Shown here: positions 15,766 to 24,824 of the stretch, in pieces
Layout of the letters: each line of letters starts with the position of its first letter
Position numbering within the stretch: position 1 is the stretch's first letter
From: an uncultured Verrucomicrobiota bacterium
GTDB taxonomy: Bacteria > Verrucomicrobiota > Verrucomicrobiia > Opitutales > Opitutaceae
NCBI GenBank assembly: GCA_903906135.1
Contig: CAIVJE010000134.1
Coordinates: forward strand, 1-35,357
Length of the DNA stretch: 35,357 nt
Reading direction: 5' to 3'
Notes under the pieces: model-generated
What the model was told of the DNA's origin: nothing
Database searches by the model: none
The model's input: only the letters and a program-made list of their open reading frames with translations
Position numbers and translations under genes: made by a program

Positions 15766-16017
15766 GTGTCATCTGCACTTCACCTTTTGCCGCTTTGCCA
15801 GCTTGCCGCTGGAGCCACTGCGCGAATTTGTGTGATTAATGGTGATGATGGCTTCGCCCAACGGTTGCGTGAAATGGGGTTTGGCGAAGCTGCCTTAGTT
15901 ACAAAAATCTCCGGCCGCACCACGAGTCTTTGCCAGGTAAACGGCACGCGCATCGCCCTCAACCATGACGCCGCGATGGCCATTCTGGTGGAAGCCTTGC
16001 CCGCCGGAGTTCGCTGA
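15766..16017 (+). CDS. feoA: Ferrous iron transport protein A
   Basis: FeoA is a small SH3-like cytoplasmic accessory of the FeoB ferrous iron channel. The 83-residue product shows the family pattern: LCQLAAGATARICVINGDDGFAQRLREMGF in the first half (residues 10-40) and TSLCQVNGTRIALNHDAAMAILVE at the end. The start is GTG at 15766 after the atp terminator. No Fur box could be recognised in the short gap. It lies 55 bp upstream of feoB, the usual order. Confidence 0.93.
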   Translation: MSSALHLLPLCQLAAGATARICVINGDDGFAQRLREMGFGEAALVTKISGRTTSLCQVNGTRIALNHDAAMAILVEALPAGVR

Positions 16018-16072
16018 GTAGATGGCGCCAGATTATGGCGAACTGGTTCCACGATTGCGGTAATTTTTTGCT

Positions 16073-18208
16073 GTGATTCTACCCGCGCACATCACCCCGC
16101 TAGGAAAAAAGCGCTTCGCGTCAGCAGACCGACCGCCGATTTATGCGATGGTCGGCAATCCCAACTGCGGTAAGACCACGTTATTCAATGCGCTGACAGG
16201 GTTGCGGCAGAAGGTCGGCAATTACCCCGGGGTAACGGTGGAGAAAAAAATCGGCGAATGCTACTCGCAGCATGGCCGGCCGATGAAAATCATCGATCTC
16301 CCCGGCGCTTACTCCTTGGCGGCGCGCTCTCCTGATGAGGCGGTCTTGCGGGATGTTTTATTTGGTCGCCGCGAAGATACGCCGCAGCCGGATCGGATTA
16401 TCTGTGTGCTCGATGCGACTAATCTTGAACGTAACCTCTACCTCGTACACCAGATTCTCGACTTAGGTCGACCAGTCATCGTGGTGCTTAATATGATGGA
16501 TTTGGCCGTTAAAGCCGGCCTGCGGATTGATACTCACCAACTGGCGACTGCCCTCGGGGTGGTCGTCATTTCCTGCGCCGCGGTGAAAGGGGAGGGCTTG
16601 GTTGAACTTAAGCTCGCGATGAGTCGTAGCGATCTACCGTTAGCCCGACACCGTTGGGATGTACCCGCACCGATCGCACCGGCGGTCGCTGAATTACAAG
16701 CGTCCCTGAGCGATGCTGATGCCCAACCCCCGCTCATCGCGCGCGCCGAGGCCCTCCTGCTGCTCACTGATTTCGAGAGCGTGCGGATTGCCGGCTCTAA
16801 ACCGCTGAGCGCCCGCACCGCCGCGGTGCTGGCCACTTGGCAACAACGCTGTGCCCGTGAGGAAAGTAATTGGTCCGGCACCCTCATTCGCAGCCGTTAC
16901 GATAAGATTAATGCGCTCTGCCGCGAAGTACTGCACCGCACGCGCCCGCAAGAATTATCGGGCTCAGATCGCTTAGACGCCATCCTCGTACATTCCATTT
17001 GGGGTTGGTTGTTTTTTGGCTTCATCATGGCCACGCTCTTTTTCTCTATTTTTTCCCTGGCGGAATATCCGATGAACTGGATCGATGCTCACATCGCCGC
17101 GCTGAGCAGCGGAATTAAAAATATTCTCCCGCCAGGTGATTTGCGGGATCTCCTAACCGATGGCGTAATCGGCGGGGTCGGGGGCATCGTCGTCTTTCTT
17201 CCCCAAATTCTAATTTTGTTTTTCTTTGTAGGGTTACTCGAAAGCACGGGCTATATGGCGCGTGCGGCTTTTCTGATGGACCGCCCGATGAGCAAAGTAG
17301 GGCTGCATGGAAAATCATTTATCCCCCTCTTGGGCTCCTACGCTTGTGCTATTCCGGGGATCATGGCCACCCGTACAATCGAAAACGCCAAAGATCGGCT
17401 CGTCACAATTTTAATCGCTCCGCTGATGAGCTGCTCCGCGCGGCTCCCCGTCTATCTCCTCATGATTGCGACGCTGCTGCCCGCCGCGGCCCTCCCGGCT
17501 ACGTGGAAAGCAGGTCTCATGCTGCTCATGTATCTCTTGGGTACGCTCGGGGCTTTTGGCTTCGCTTGGCTTTTTAAGCGCACGCTCTTCAAGAGCACGC
17601 GGCCGCTAATGATTATGGAGCTGCCGGCGTATCAACCCCCACGGCTAAAGGAAATCCTCCGCCAAATGCTGGAGCGCAGCTGGCTCTTTTTAAAAAATGC
17701 TGGCACGATCATCCTCGGGATCTCGATTGTGCTGTGGTTCCTCACCACTTACCCGAAACACCCCGACCCTCAAGCCTCGGCTGATGCGCAAATCGCCGTC
17801 AGTTTTGCTGGTCAAGCGGGCCATCTCCTTGAACCAGTAATTAAGCCGCTGGGTTTTGATTGGCGCATTGGGATCGGCTTAGTGACATCATTTGCCGCGC
17901 GCGAAGTTTTTGTGAGCTCCATGGGGGTCGTTTTTGGAGTACAGGACAACGCTGCGCACGCCTTGCCGGTCCGCGATGCTTTGCGCGCGGCCCGCTGGCC
18001 CAATGGGGCCATCTTATTCACGCCACTCGTTTGTATCACCCTGATGGTTTATTATGTTTTCGCGATGCAGTGCATGAGCACGGTCGCCGTAGTAAAACGC
18101 GAAACCAATTCATGGCGCTGGCCCCTCTTTCAAATCGCCTACATGACCGGCACCGCGTGGCTCGCGTGCTTCGTCATCTATCAAATCGGTCGCGCGCTCG
18201 GTTATTAA
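16073..18208 (+). CDS. feoB: Ferrous iron transporter FeoB
   Basis: FeoB is the membrane Fe2+ transporter with an N-terminal G-protein domain. The 711-residue product has G1 GNPNCGKT (residues 28-35), the switch region NYPGVTVEKK, G3 DLPG (75-78) and G4 NMMD (140-143), then a helical linker and a polytopic domain with Gate motifs containing cysteine (YACAIPGIMATRTI and the pseudo-repeat around SCSARLPVYLLMIAT). The GTG at 16073 is preferred; the frame lacks a nearer ATG before the G domain. It is followed after 16 bp by a Cys-rich membrane peptide, completing a feoA-feoB-accessory operon. In an organism with a pyruvate:ferredoxin-type oxidoreductase, Fe2+ import for Fe-S clusters is a reasonable role. 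Confidence 0.97.
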   Translation: MILPAHITPLGKKRFASADRPPIYAMVGNPNCGKTTLFNALTGLRQKVGNYPGVTVEKKIGECYSQHGRPMKIIDLPGAYSLAARSPDEAVLRDVLFGRREDTPQPDRIICVLDATNLERNLYLVHQILDLGRPVIVVLNMMDLAVKAGLRIDTHQLATALGVVVISCAAVKGEGLVELKLAMSRSDLPLARHRWDVPAPIAPAVAELQASLSDADAQPPLIARAEALLLLTDFESVRIAGSKPLSARTAAVLATWQQRCAREESNWSGTLIRSRYDKINALCREVLHRTRPQELSGSDRLDAILVHSIWGWLFFGFIMATLFFSIFSLAEYPMNWIDAHIAALSSGIKNILPPGDLRDLLTDGVIGGVGGIVVFLPQILILFFFVGLLESTGYMARAAFLMDRPMSKVGLHGKSFIPLLGSYACAIPGIMATRTIENAKDRLVTILIAPLMSCSARLPVYLLMIATLLPAAALPATWKAGLMLLMYLLGTLGAFGFAWLFKRTLFKSTRPLMIMELPAYQPPRLKEILRQMLERSWLFLKNAGTIILGISIVLWFLTTYPKHPDPQASADAQIAVSFAGQAGHLLEPVIKPLGFDWRIGIGLVTSFAAREVFVSSMGVVFGVQDNAAHALPVRDALRAARWPNGAILFTPLVCITLMVYYVFAMQCMSTVAVVKRETNSWRWPLFQIAYMTGTAWLACFVIYQIGRALGY

Positions 18209-18224
18209 TAGCCTAATTTTATCA

Positions 18225-18392
18225 ATGTCCGCCTCTACCCAAACTTTCATCGCTTTCGCGATTGTGGGAATTGCCGTCGCTCTGCTCATGCGCTCTTGGC
18301 TTAAAAAAAGCCCCGGCGCCGGTTGCGGTCAGGCGGGTTGTAGCGCCGTCAGTCCAGAAATTAAAAAACTCCGCGCCAAGTTAAAACGCTAA
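18225..18392 (+). CDS. FeoB-associated Cys-rich membrane protein
   Basis: A 55-residue protein, too short for ordinary gene finders. It has one membrane helix (residues 8-22, FIAFAIVGIAVALLM), a basic stretch, then GAGCGQAGCSAV with two cysteines (C34, C39), and a Lys/Arg-rich end. This is the architecture of the small FeoB-associated Cys-rich proteins, which sit beside feoB and may act like FeoC. It starts at ATG 18225, 16 bp after feoB, so translation is probably coupled to the operon. Its stop overlaps the stop of the convergent MFS gene by four bases. Confidence 0.88.
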   Translation: MSASTQTFIAFAIVGIAVALLMRSWLKKSPGAGCGQAGCSAVSPEIKKLRAKLKR

Positions 18393-19666
18393 GCTGAGAC
18401 AGGCCGCCGGGTCGCCCGTTGGCCCCGGCCGATGGGCAGTACAACGAGCGCCGCGATCACACACAGCGCCCCCGCGCTGAAAAAAGCTAGCGTGTAAGTC
18501 CCCGTCACTGTACGCAGCACCCCAGCTGCATAGGAGGCCCACGCCGCCCCCACTTGGTGGGCTGCGACCACCCAACCAAAGACGATGCTGGCCTTCTCGC
18601 GCCCAAAAATCTCCCCCGTGAGCTTCACCGTTGGCGGCACTGTTGCGATCCAGTCCAGCCCATAGAATACGGCAAACACGCCCAACCCAGCCACTGGCCC
18701 GAGCAGCGCCATGGGTAAAAATAATAGCGAGATGCCGCGCAACCCGTAGTAAATGAATAAGAGGTAGCGACAGTTGTAACGATCGCTTAACCAGCCCGAG
18801 GCCATTGTCCCACCAAGATCAAATAGACCCATCATCGCCAACAGCCCCGCCGCGCGCACCGCCGGAATCCCACAATCAAAAGCCGCCGAAATAAGATGCG
18901 TCCCAATCAAACCATTCGTGCTCGCTCCACAGACAAAAAAGGAACCGGCTAATAGCCAAAAATCACGCCGCCGCATCGCTTCCAGCAAAGCATCAATTGC
19001 CCGCTTCACGGGATTCCCCATCACGGGGGTCGCCAACTCCACCGCCCCCGTCTCACCATAAGGCCGCAAACCAACATCCCGTGGATCATTGCGCATCAAC
19101 CACCAGATAAGTGGAATCACCAGCAAGGCCGCCGCGGCTACGAGCAGAGGAGCCCCGCGCCAGCCATACGCGGTTACCACGGCGGCAAGGTTGGGGAGAA
19201 AAATTAACTGCCCGGTGGCAGTACTAGCCGTAAGCAAACCCATCACGAGTCCGCGCCGGTGAGTGAACCAGCGATTAGCAACCGCCGCGCCAAGAACGGT
19301 GGCCGCCATTCCAGAGCCAATGCCGACGACCACGCCCCACAGCACCACAAACTGCCAGTAACTGGTGGCCTGCGTCGAAAGACCATACCCCACCGCCAAC
19401 AAAGCCATCGCGGTCATCATGGTTCGCCGGAGCCCAAAGCGCTGATAAAGCGCCGCGGCGAATGGACCAATCAAACCATAAAGAAAAATATTGATCGAAA
19501 CAATCGACGACACGGTAGCGCGACTCCATTGAAATTCATTAGCCAATGGCAGCAAAAGAACTCCCGGCGCAGCCCGCGCTCCAGCCGCCGCCAACAACGT
19601 GCAAAAAGTTACCCCTGCGGTGATCCAAGCGTAATGAAATTTTTTACTGGGAACGACAGCCGTCAT
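18389..19666 (-). CDS. Major facilitator superfamily transporter
   Basis: A 425-residue, 12-helix transporter of the major facilitator superfamily. The loop between helices 2 and 3 carries the MFS pattern as YQRFGLRRTMM, and the second half has the equivalent SGWLSDRYNCRYLL. The general look (short N-terminus FHYAWITAGVTFCTLLAAAGARAAPGVLLLPL, NRWFTHRRGLVMGL in the middle) resembles the oxalate/formate antiporter and monocarboxylate subfamily, so an organic anion is a likely substrate, but this is inferred. The ATG at 19666 is chosen because the first helix follows it; an upstream in-frame start would add 27 residues of non-membrane sequence. It is divergent from the amidohydrolase pair with 96 bp between starts, and converges on the feo operon. 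Confidence 0.88.
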   Translation of the reverse strand: MTAVVPSKKFHYAWITAGVTFCTLLAAAGARAAPGVLLLPLANEFQWSRATVSSIVSINIFLYGLIGPFAAALYQRFGLRRTMMTAMALLAVGYGLSTQATSYWQFVVLWGVVVGIGSGMAATVLGAAVANRWFTHRRGLVMGLLTASTATGQLIFLPNLAAVVTAYGWRGAPLLVAAAALLVIPLIWWLMRNDPRDVGLRPYGETGAVELATPVMGNPVKRAIDALLEAMRRRDFWLLAGSFFVCGASTNGLIGTHLISAAFDCGIPAVRAAGLLAMMGLFDLGGTMASGWLSDRYNCRYLLFIYYGLRGISLLFLPMALLGPVAGLGVFAVFYGLDWIATVPPTVKLTGEIFGREKASIVFGWVVAAHQVGAAWASYAAGVLRTVTGTYTLAFFSAGALCVIAALVVLPIGRGQRATRRPVSA

Positions 19667-19762
19667 AGATGGCCCGCACCGTTGAAGCGCGAGCGAAAGT
19701 GTCAAATCGCAACCGCGCTTTGATCTTTGCCGAAACCTCCCAATCATCTACGCTCACAACCT

Positions 19763-21106
19763 ATGCTTAATCGCCCCCTGTTATGCCTCGCGGCACTGCT
19801 CGGATTAACCGCTACAGTTAACGCCCAGGAGAAACCGCAGGTCTTTACCGGCGCCCAAATTATTCCGATTAGCGGGGCGCCCATCGCCCACGGCGTGCTC
19901 GTCGTCGCGGGCGGCAAGATTGTCGCCGTCGGCGCGGCCGACAAAATTGCGATTCCCGCGGGCGCCGAAATCCACGATGTCACCGGTAAAGTGCTCATGC
20001 CGGGACTCGTCGATTCCCATAGCCACGTTGGCTCTGGCAGCGGCGGCGATGGCTCCGGCCCGATCCAACCGGAAACGCGCGTCCTCGACTCGCTCGATGC
20101 GCGCAATGCCTCGATTCAAAAAGCCCGGGCCGGCGGTATCACCACCGTCAACGTGATGCCGGGCTCCGGCCACCTAATCAGCGGGCAAACGCTTTATCTG
20201 AAACTACGCGAAGCCCGCACCGTTGACGATTTATTGATCAAGCTGCCGGATGGCACTAACGCGGGCGGCCTCAAGATGGCCAATGGCACCAATTCCATGC
20301 GCGGGGCCAACGGCTTTCCCGGAACGCGCGCCAAATCGGCCGCTTTGGTCCGGGCAGAATATATTAAAGCGCAAGAATATCTGGACAAAATTAAACGCGC
20401 CAATGGCGACGCCGAAAAACTTCCGCCGCGCGACCTCGCGCTCGAGGAAATGAGTGATGTCCTCGCCGGCCAACGCATCGTCCAGAATCATACGCACCGC
20501 CACGACGATATTCTCACGGTGCTGCGCCTCGCCCAAGAATTTGGATTCAAGGTTGTTTTACACCACGTCAGCGAAGGCTGGAGGGTTGCCCCAGAAATTG
20601 CCGCGGCCCACGCGCCTTGCTCTGTGATCATGATTGATTCACCCGGTGGTAAATTAGAAACCAAAGATGCCGACTGGCGCACGCCAGCCATCTTAGAACA
20701 AGCCGGCGTGCTCGTGGGTTTTCATACAGACGACCCCATTTGCGATTCGCGGCGCTTCCTGCGCTCAGCCGCGTTGGCCGTTCGGGCGGGCATGACGCGC
20801 CAAGGGGCCCTCGCCGCAGTCACGATCGCCAACGCTAAAATTCTCGGCCTCGACGCACGCGTCGGCTCACTGGAACCAGGCAAAGATGCTGACTTCATTG
20901 TGCTCTCCGCTGATCCATTGAGTGTCTATGCACACATTGAGCAAACCTGGGTTGAAGGAACCAAGGTTTTCGATCTCTCCCGCCCAGCAGATCATCTTTA
21001 TGCAGTCGGCGGGGCGGGCGCCGGTGATTCCCGCCACGCCCAGCTCTGTTGTTTCACCAGTGCATGGGACTTAATCGCAAACGCCAATCATGGAGGTGAA
21101 CAATGA
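19763..21106 (+). CDS. Exported amidohydrolase-family protein with intact metal site
   Basis: A 447-residue amidohydrolase (imidazolonepropionase-like branch). A signal peptide (MLNRPLLCLAALLGLTATVNA) supports export. The beta-barrel metal site is largely intact: HSH at residues 86-88, further histidines in HTHRH (243-247) and LHH (267-268), and HTDDP (321-325) with the usual acidic ligand. The C-terminal block RVGSLEPGKDADFIVLSADPL is family-typical. Substrate is unknown; relatives act on cyclic amides, peptides or related compounds. The ATG at 19763 fits the signal peptide; an earlier in-frame start would add 12 residues. The gene overlaps the next one by ATGA, and the two are paralogues. 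Confidence 0.88.
   Translation: MLNRPLLCLAALLGLTATVNAQEKPQVFTGAQIIPISGAPIAHGVLVVAGGKIVAVGAADKIAIPAGAEIHDVTGKVLMPGLVDSHSHVGSGSGGDGSGPIQPETRVLDSLDARNASIQKARAGGITTVNVMPGSGHLISGQTLYLKLREARTVDDLLIKLPDGTNAGGLKMANGTNSMRGANGFPGTRAKSAALVRAEYIKAQEYLDKIKRANGDAEKLPPRDLALEEMSDVLAGQRIVQNHTHRHDDILTVLRLAQEFGFKVVLHHVSEGWRVAPEIAAAHAPCSVIMIDSPGGKLETKDADWRTPAILEQAGVLVGFHTDDPICDSRRFLRSAALAVRAGMTRQGALAAVTIANAKILGLDARVGSLEPGKDADFIVLSADPLSVYAHIEQTWVEGTKVFDLSRPADHLYAVGGAGAGDSRHAQLCCFTSAWDLIANANHGGEQ
21092..21098 (+). promoter_or_regulatory. Strong Shine-Dalgarno site before the second amidohydrolase
   Basis: GGAGGTG lies four bases before the ATG at 21103. It is one of the few clear Shine-Dalgarno sites in the window and fixes the start inside the end of the upstream gene, suggesting tight stoichiometric translation of the pair. 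Confidence 0.7.
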
Positions 21107-22341
21107 AAATAATTACTCGCTTTAGCTTACTGGTCACTTGGCTCATCGCCTTGGGCGGCGCGCACGCAGAAAATATCGCGGTCCTGGGCGCAACTATCTA
21201 CCCGATGGCCGGTGCACCGCTAAAAGACGGCGTTATTCTGATGAGTGATGGTAAAATCACCGCGCTGGGCCCCAAGGTTTCCGTAAAAATTCCCGAGGGC
21301 TACCGCATCCTGCAAGCCGCCGTCGTTACGCCTGGATTGATTGATGCCCATGCTACCGTCGGCCTCTCGGGCTTGCTCAACCAAGCTCAGGATCAAGATA
21401 TGTTAGAAAAATCTTCGGCCGTGCAACCTGAACTCCGCGCCCTGGATGCCTATAACGCCAAAGATCCTCTCGTCAGCTGGGTGCGCTCTTACGGTGTCAC
21501 CACCGTCAATACCGGTCATGCCCCCGCCGCACTGATCTCTGGGCAAACCATGATTGTGAAAACATTTGGCCGGACGGCTGATGAGGATGTGATTAATCCT
21601 GCCGCGATGACAGCCGTTACGCTGGGTCGCAACGGTCTGACTAACGCCGAAGGTGGGTCCGCCGCGAGCAAATCACCAGGCAACCGCTCCAAAGCGGTCG
21701 CGATGTTGCGCGCTGAACTGATCAAAGCTCAAGAGTACGCCAAAAAGCGCGATGCTAAAGACGAGAGCAAGCGACCGGCCCGGGATTTAAAAACTGAAAC
21801 CCTCCTCCGTGCTCTGACTGGGGTGCAGCCGCTGTTAATTACGGCTAATCGTCAGCAGGATATTATCTCCGCCCTCCGCCTCGCCCAAGAATTTAAGCTT
21901 AAAATTGTTCTCGATGGCTGCGCTGATGCGCCGATGGTTTTAGCCCAAATTAAAGCCAGTGGGTTTCCCGTCATTGTGCACCCCACGATGCAACGCAGCT
22001 ATGAAGACATGGAAAATCTCAGCGTAGAAACTGCCGGAAAACTTCATGCGGCCGGCATCCCCATTGCCTTACAGAGCAGCTATGAAGCCTATGTGCCAAA
22101 AACCCGCGTCGTGTTATTTGAAGCAGCGGTCGCGGCTGCCCATGGCCTCGGCTTTGAAGCCGCCCTCGCCAGCATTACTAGTGGCGCGGCCCAATTACTT
22201 GGCATCGCCGATCGCACCGGTTCCCTCGTCGTGGGTAAAGATGCCGATCTGGCCCTCTATGATGGCGACCCTTTTGAATACACAAGCCACTGCACTGGCA
22301 CGATTGTGGGTGGGATCGTCTTCGCCGACGGTGCGCACTAA
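21103..22341 (+). CDS. Amidohydrolase-family paralogue lacking metal ligands
   Basis: A 412-residue exported paralogue of the gene before it (signal peptide MKIITRFSLLVTWLIALGGAHA). The fold is clear: it has the same N-terminal barrel and the same C-terminal pattern DRTGSLVVGKDADLALYDGDPF. The metal ligands are nearly all replaced. The HxH motif is HAT (H83, T85) instead of HSH, HTHRH becomes TANRQ (247-251), LHH becomes LDG (270-272) and the HTDDP loop becomes QSSYE (324-328). A catalytic amidohydrolase reaction is therefore unlikely. It may instead be a regulatory or structural partner of the active copy, for instance in a hetero-oligomer. The ATGA overlap with its partner and the strong Shine-Dalgarno support co-translation. 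Confidence 0.85.
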   Translation: MKIITRFSLLVTWLIALGGAHAENIAVLGATIYPMAGAPLKDGVILMSDGKITALGPKVSVKIPEGYRILQAAVVTPGLIDAHATVGLSGLLNQAQDQDMLEKSSAVQPELRALDAYNAKDPLVSWVRSYGVTTVNTGHAPAALISGQTMIVKTFGRTADEDVINPAAMTAVTLGRNGLTNAEGGSAASKSPGNRSKAVAMLRAELIKAQEYAKKRDAKDESKRPARDLKTETLLRALTGVQPLLITANRQQDIISALRLAQEFKLKIVLDGCADAPMVLAQIKASGFPVIVHPTMQRSYEDMENLSVETAGKLHAAGIPIALQSSYEAYVPKTRVVLFEAAVAAAHGLGFEAALASITSGAAQLLGIADRTGSLVVGKDADLALYDGDPFEYTSHCTGTIVGGIVFADGAH

Positions 22342-22412
22342 ATCTAGCGCTGAAGGTTTGTTTATTCGGCCGAAAGCCTTGCGTTCAACTCGAATAAAAT
22401 AATTTTAATTGC

Positions 22413-23408
22413 ATGCAAGCCGCCGTCCTCACCGAGATTAAAAAACCCTTAGCGGTGCAAGCGATGCCCAATCCGCTGGCCGCGCGGGGTGAGGCCGTCG
22501 TGCAACTGAAAGCGGCGGCTCTTAACCACCGTGATCTTTGGATTCAACTGGGCCAATATGCCGGAATCAAAACTCCGATGATTCTCGGTTCAGATGGCGC
22601 GGGCACCGTACTGACAGTTGGTTCGCCCAAAGATACTGCTTGGGTAGGCCGCGAAGTCATTATTAACCCAGCGCTCGACTGGGGGGACAATCCCCGTGCG
22701 CAGGGATCAAATTTCCGCATTCTTGGTTTACCCGATGCGGGCACCTTTGCAGAGCAATGCGTCATCCCCGCGGCTAACCTGGCCCTTAAGCCCAGTCACC
22801 TGTCATGGGAGCAAGCGGCGGCCCTGCCGCTCACGGGACTGACGGCTTGGCGCGCTTTATTTACGCGAGCCCAGCTCCAACCCAATGAGCGCGTGCTCAT
22901 CACTGGAATTGGCGGGGGCGCCGCGCTCATTGCGCTGCAATTGGCGGTGGTCGCTGGTGCCCAAGTCTGGGTCACTTCTAGTTCACCCGAGAAAATCGCG
23001 CGCGCTATCACCCTCGGGGCTTTAGGCGGGGTAAATTATCGTGAGGTTAATTGGGCTGAGGCTTTGCAGCAACAAGCCGGGCGATTTGATGTGATCGTGG
23101 ATAGCGCCGGCGGCGCGGGTTTTGCCCCACTGATCGATCTCACCACGCCGGGCGGGCGCATTGTATTCTTCGGGGCCACGTGGGGAAACCCCCCAAGCCT
23201 CGATCTCCGTAAATGTTTTTTCCGGCAGATCAATATTCTGGGCACTACGATGGGCTCGCCGGAAGATTTTTCGAACCTCCTCGCCTTTGTCACTGCTCAT
23301 AAAATTACCCCCATAGTGGACAAAGTATTTCCCCTGGCTGAAGCTGACGCGGCCTTGCGCCGCATGGCCGCCGGTGAGCAGTTCGGAAAAATTGTGCTGG
23401 CGATCTAG
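22413..23408 (+). CDS. Zinc-independent MDR-family oxidoreductase (quinone reductase-like)
   Basis: A 331-residue medium-chain dehydrogenase/reductase. The N-terminal GroES-like domain has ALNHRDLWIQLGQYAGIKTPMILGSDGAG, where zinc-binding dehydrogenases would carry cysteine, so the catalytic zinc site is absent. The NAD(P)-binding fold has VLITGIGGGAALIALQLA (residues 162-179). Together these place it with quinone-oxidoreductase-like, NADPH-dependent enzymes. Substrate unknown. The ATG at 22413 starts the typical MQAAVLTEI. It lies 71 bp downstream of the amidohydrolase pair on the same strand and converges on exoD, with 20 bp between the stops. Confidence 0.88.
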   Translation: MQAAVLTEIKKPLAVQAMPNPLAARGEAVVQLKAAALNHRDLWIQLGQYAGIKTPMILGSDGAGTVLTVGSPKDTAWVGREVIINPALDWGDNPRAQGSNFRILGLPDAGTFAEQCVIPAANLALKPSHLSWEQAAALPLTGLTAWRALFTRAQLQPNERVLITGIGGGAALIALQLAVVAGAQVWVTSSSPEKIARAITLGALGGVNYREVNWAEALQQQAGRFDVIVDSAGGAGFAPLIDLTTPGGRIVFFGATWGNPPSLDLRKCFFRQINILGTTMGSPEDFSNLLAFVTAHKITPIVDKVFPLAEADAALRRMAAGEQFGKIVLAI

Positions 23409-23428
23409 CCTTGCCCTCAGCCTGACGG

Positions 23429-24073
23429 CTAAGCGCGAATCCACTGCACCAACTCCAGCAGTAACGCCGTTGCGGCCTCCCCGAGAAAAATAAAATAAAG
23501 TACGCCCAGCGCAAAGATAAGATAACCCGCGAGAATAAAGAGGCCATCGCGCTCCAGCAATCCGGCGGCGACCAATAAAATAGCCCAAGCCGGGAAGGAA
23601 TTCGTAAAAGGAATCGGGATCGGCAACACCAACACCAGCGCCGCGATCAGCAGCAAGACCGCGTGCAGTTGCACTAACCCTGGCGTGTCGGTTAAAAAAG
23701 TAAGGCGGGGCCGGATTAGTTTTTCAATAATCCGAATCGTTTTCTCGGCGACCGTGAAAAGCTTTCCAAAAAAACCGGGCGGCAATACCTTGCGCTGCAG
23801 CTTCATCGACAACCAGGGGCGCTGACCCAACGTCAACCGGAGGGCGATCAGGGCAATCGCTAATCCAAAGGGGGTAGATAAACCCGGCAACGGAATGGGC
23901 GTAATAAAAGGGAGGGCCAACAATAGCACCAGCAGCGTGTAGGCCCGTCCGCCAAGCGTGTAGATAACCTCCCGCAGCGTTAATGCACCCAGAGCGGAGC
24001 GATTGCGCAAATCAGCCAACTCCTCGGATAACTTGCGGGGTGGATTCGTGTTAAATTTTGAATTTTTTTTCAT
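23429..24073 (-). CDS. ExoD-family membrane protein
   Basis: A 214-residue integral membrane protein of the ExoD family. It opens with a charged N-terminus (KLSEELADLRNRSALGALTLREV) and has several membrane segments, with the characteristic ALPFITPIPLPGLSTPFGLAIALIALRL (residues 53-80) and a related LVLPIPIPFTNSFPAWAILLVAAGLLERDGL in the second half. ExoD was first linked to exopolysaccharide production in Rhizobium, but its biochemical activity is unknown. The start overlaps the stop of queE by four bases, so it is translated from the queC-queE transcript. Whether it has any queuosine role is unclear. Confidence 0.88.
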   Translation of the reverse strand: MKKNSKFNTNPPRKLSEELADLRNRSALGALTLREVIYTLGGRAYTLLVLLLALPFITPIPLPGLSTPFGLAIALIALRLTLGQRPWLSMKLQRKVLPPGFFGKLFTVAEKTIRIIEKLIRPRLTFLTDTPGLVQLHAVLLLIAALVLVLPIPIPFTNSFPAWAILLVAAGLLERDGLFILAGYLIFALGVLYFIFLGEAATALLLELVQWIRA

Positions 24074-24762
24074 GTGCCGCGTTTATTCCCATAAAGTTCC
24101 ACGTGCAGGCGCGGAGCGTAACGATAGCCGCGCGTCTTGCATAATTCACTTAACCAAACGGCACGGGCCCGCAAGACCTCGACCGTGGTTCCCTCCGGCA
24201 TCAGCAATACCTTGGCCCGAGGAATCTCCCGCCCCAACGAAGCCAGCAACGTCTCTATTTCTATAAGATCCGTTTCTTGAGCGACCACAAACTTGAGTTG
24301 ATAGCCCCCGCGATCGAGCCAAGCCCGCACCACTTCCGGCTGCCAGCGCAAGTTCTCGTGTTTCCGGCGCCAAGTGTCATCGAGCCGCTCATCCGGGGAG
24401 GAATTTTTTAGCTTCGGACTCAGCGAGGCGAGATCGCACGCGATCCCCGTCGGGGCTATCGTCGCCGCTGTCTCTATTGTGATATGATAATCTAATCTTT
24501 TTAGCTCGGTCGCGAGTGCATGAATATCTTTCGCCATCATCGGTTCGCCTCCGGTTAGCACCACATGCCGCGCAGGATGACAGCGGACGGCCGCCACAAT
24601 CTCGCCTACCGTCAGCTGCTTTCCTTCCGGCTGCCATGAGGCATAAGGCGTATCACACCAATTGCAGCGAAGATTGCATCCACTCGTGCGGACAAAAACT
24701 GACGGTACGCCGGTTAACTCGCCTTCGCCTTGGAGCGAATAAAATATTTCAGATATCAACAT
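24070..24762 (-). CDS. queE: 7-carboxy-7-deazaguanine synthase QueE
   Basis: QueE is a radical SAM enzyme that converts 6-carboxytetrahydropterin to 7-carboxy-7-deazaguanine in queuosine and deazapurine synthesis. The 230-residue product starts MLISEIFYSLQGEGELTG, and the cluster motif is SGCNLRCNWCDTPY with C29, C33 and C36 (CxxxCxxC). The GGEP-type motif is TGGEPMM. The ATG at 24762 fits the family start and is preceded by CCTCCCTTA. It lies 62 bp downstream of queC, and exoD overlaps its stop. queD and queF are not in the window. Confidence 0.96.
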   Translation of the reverse strand: MLISEIFYSLQGEGELTGVPSVFVRTSGCNLRCNWCDTPYASWQPEGKQLTVGEIVAAVRCHPARHVVLTGGEPMMAKDIHALATELKRLDYHITIETAATIAPTGIACDLASLSPKLKNSSPDERLDDTWRRKHENLRWQPEVVRAWLDRGGYQLKFVVAQETDLIEIETLLASLGREIPRAKVLLMPEGTTVEVLRARAVWLSELCKTRGYRYAPRLHVELYGNKRGT

Positions 24763-24824
24763 TAAGGGAGGTTTAAACGAGTGAGTAACCGCGAAGCCGA
24801 GTAAGAAATAATTTCTGCGCGCAT

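Noticed and set aside
23173-23188. Second parS-like site (CCACGTGG core in the MDR gene)
   Set aside because: Only the central eight bases and a few others match; the flanking TGTT/AACA positions do not, so it is a chance CACGTG palindrome.
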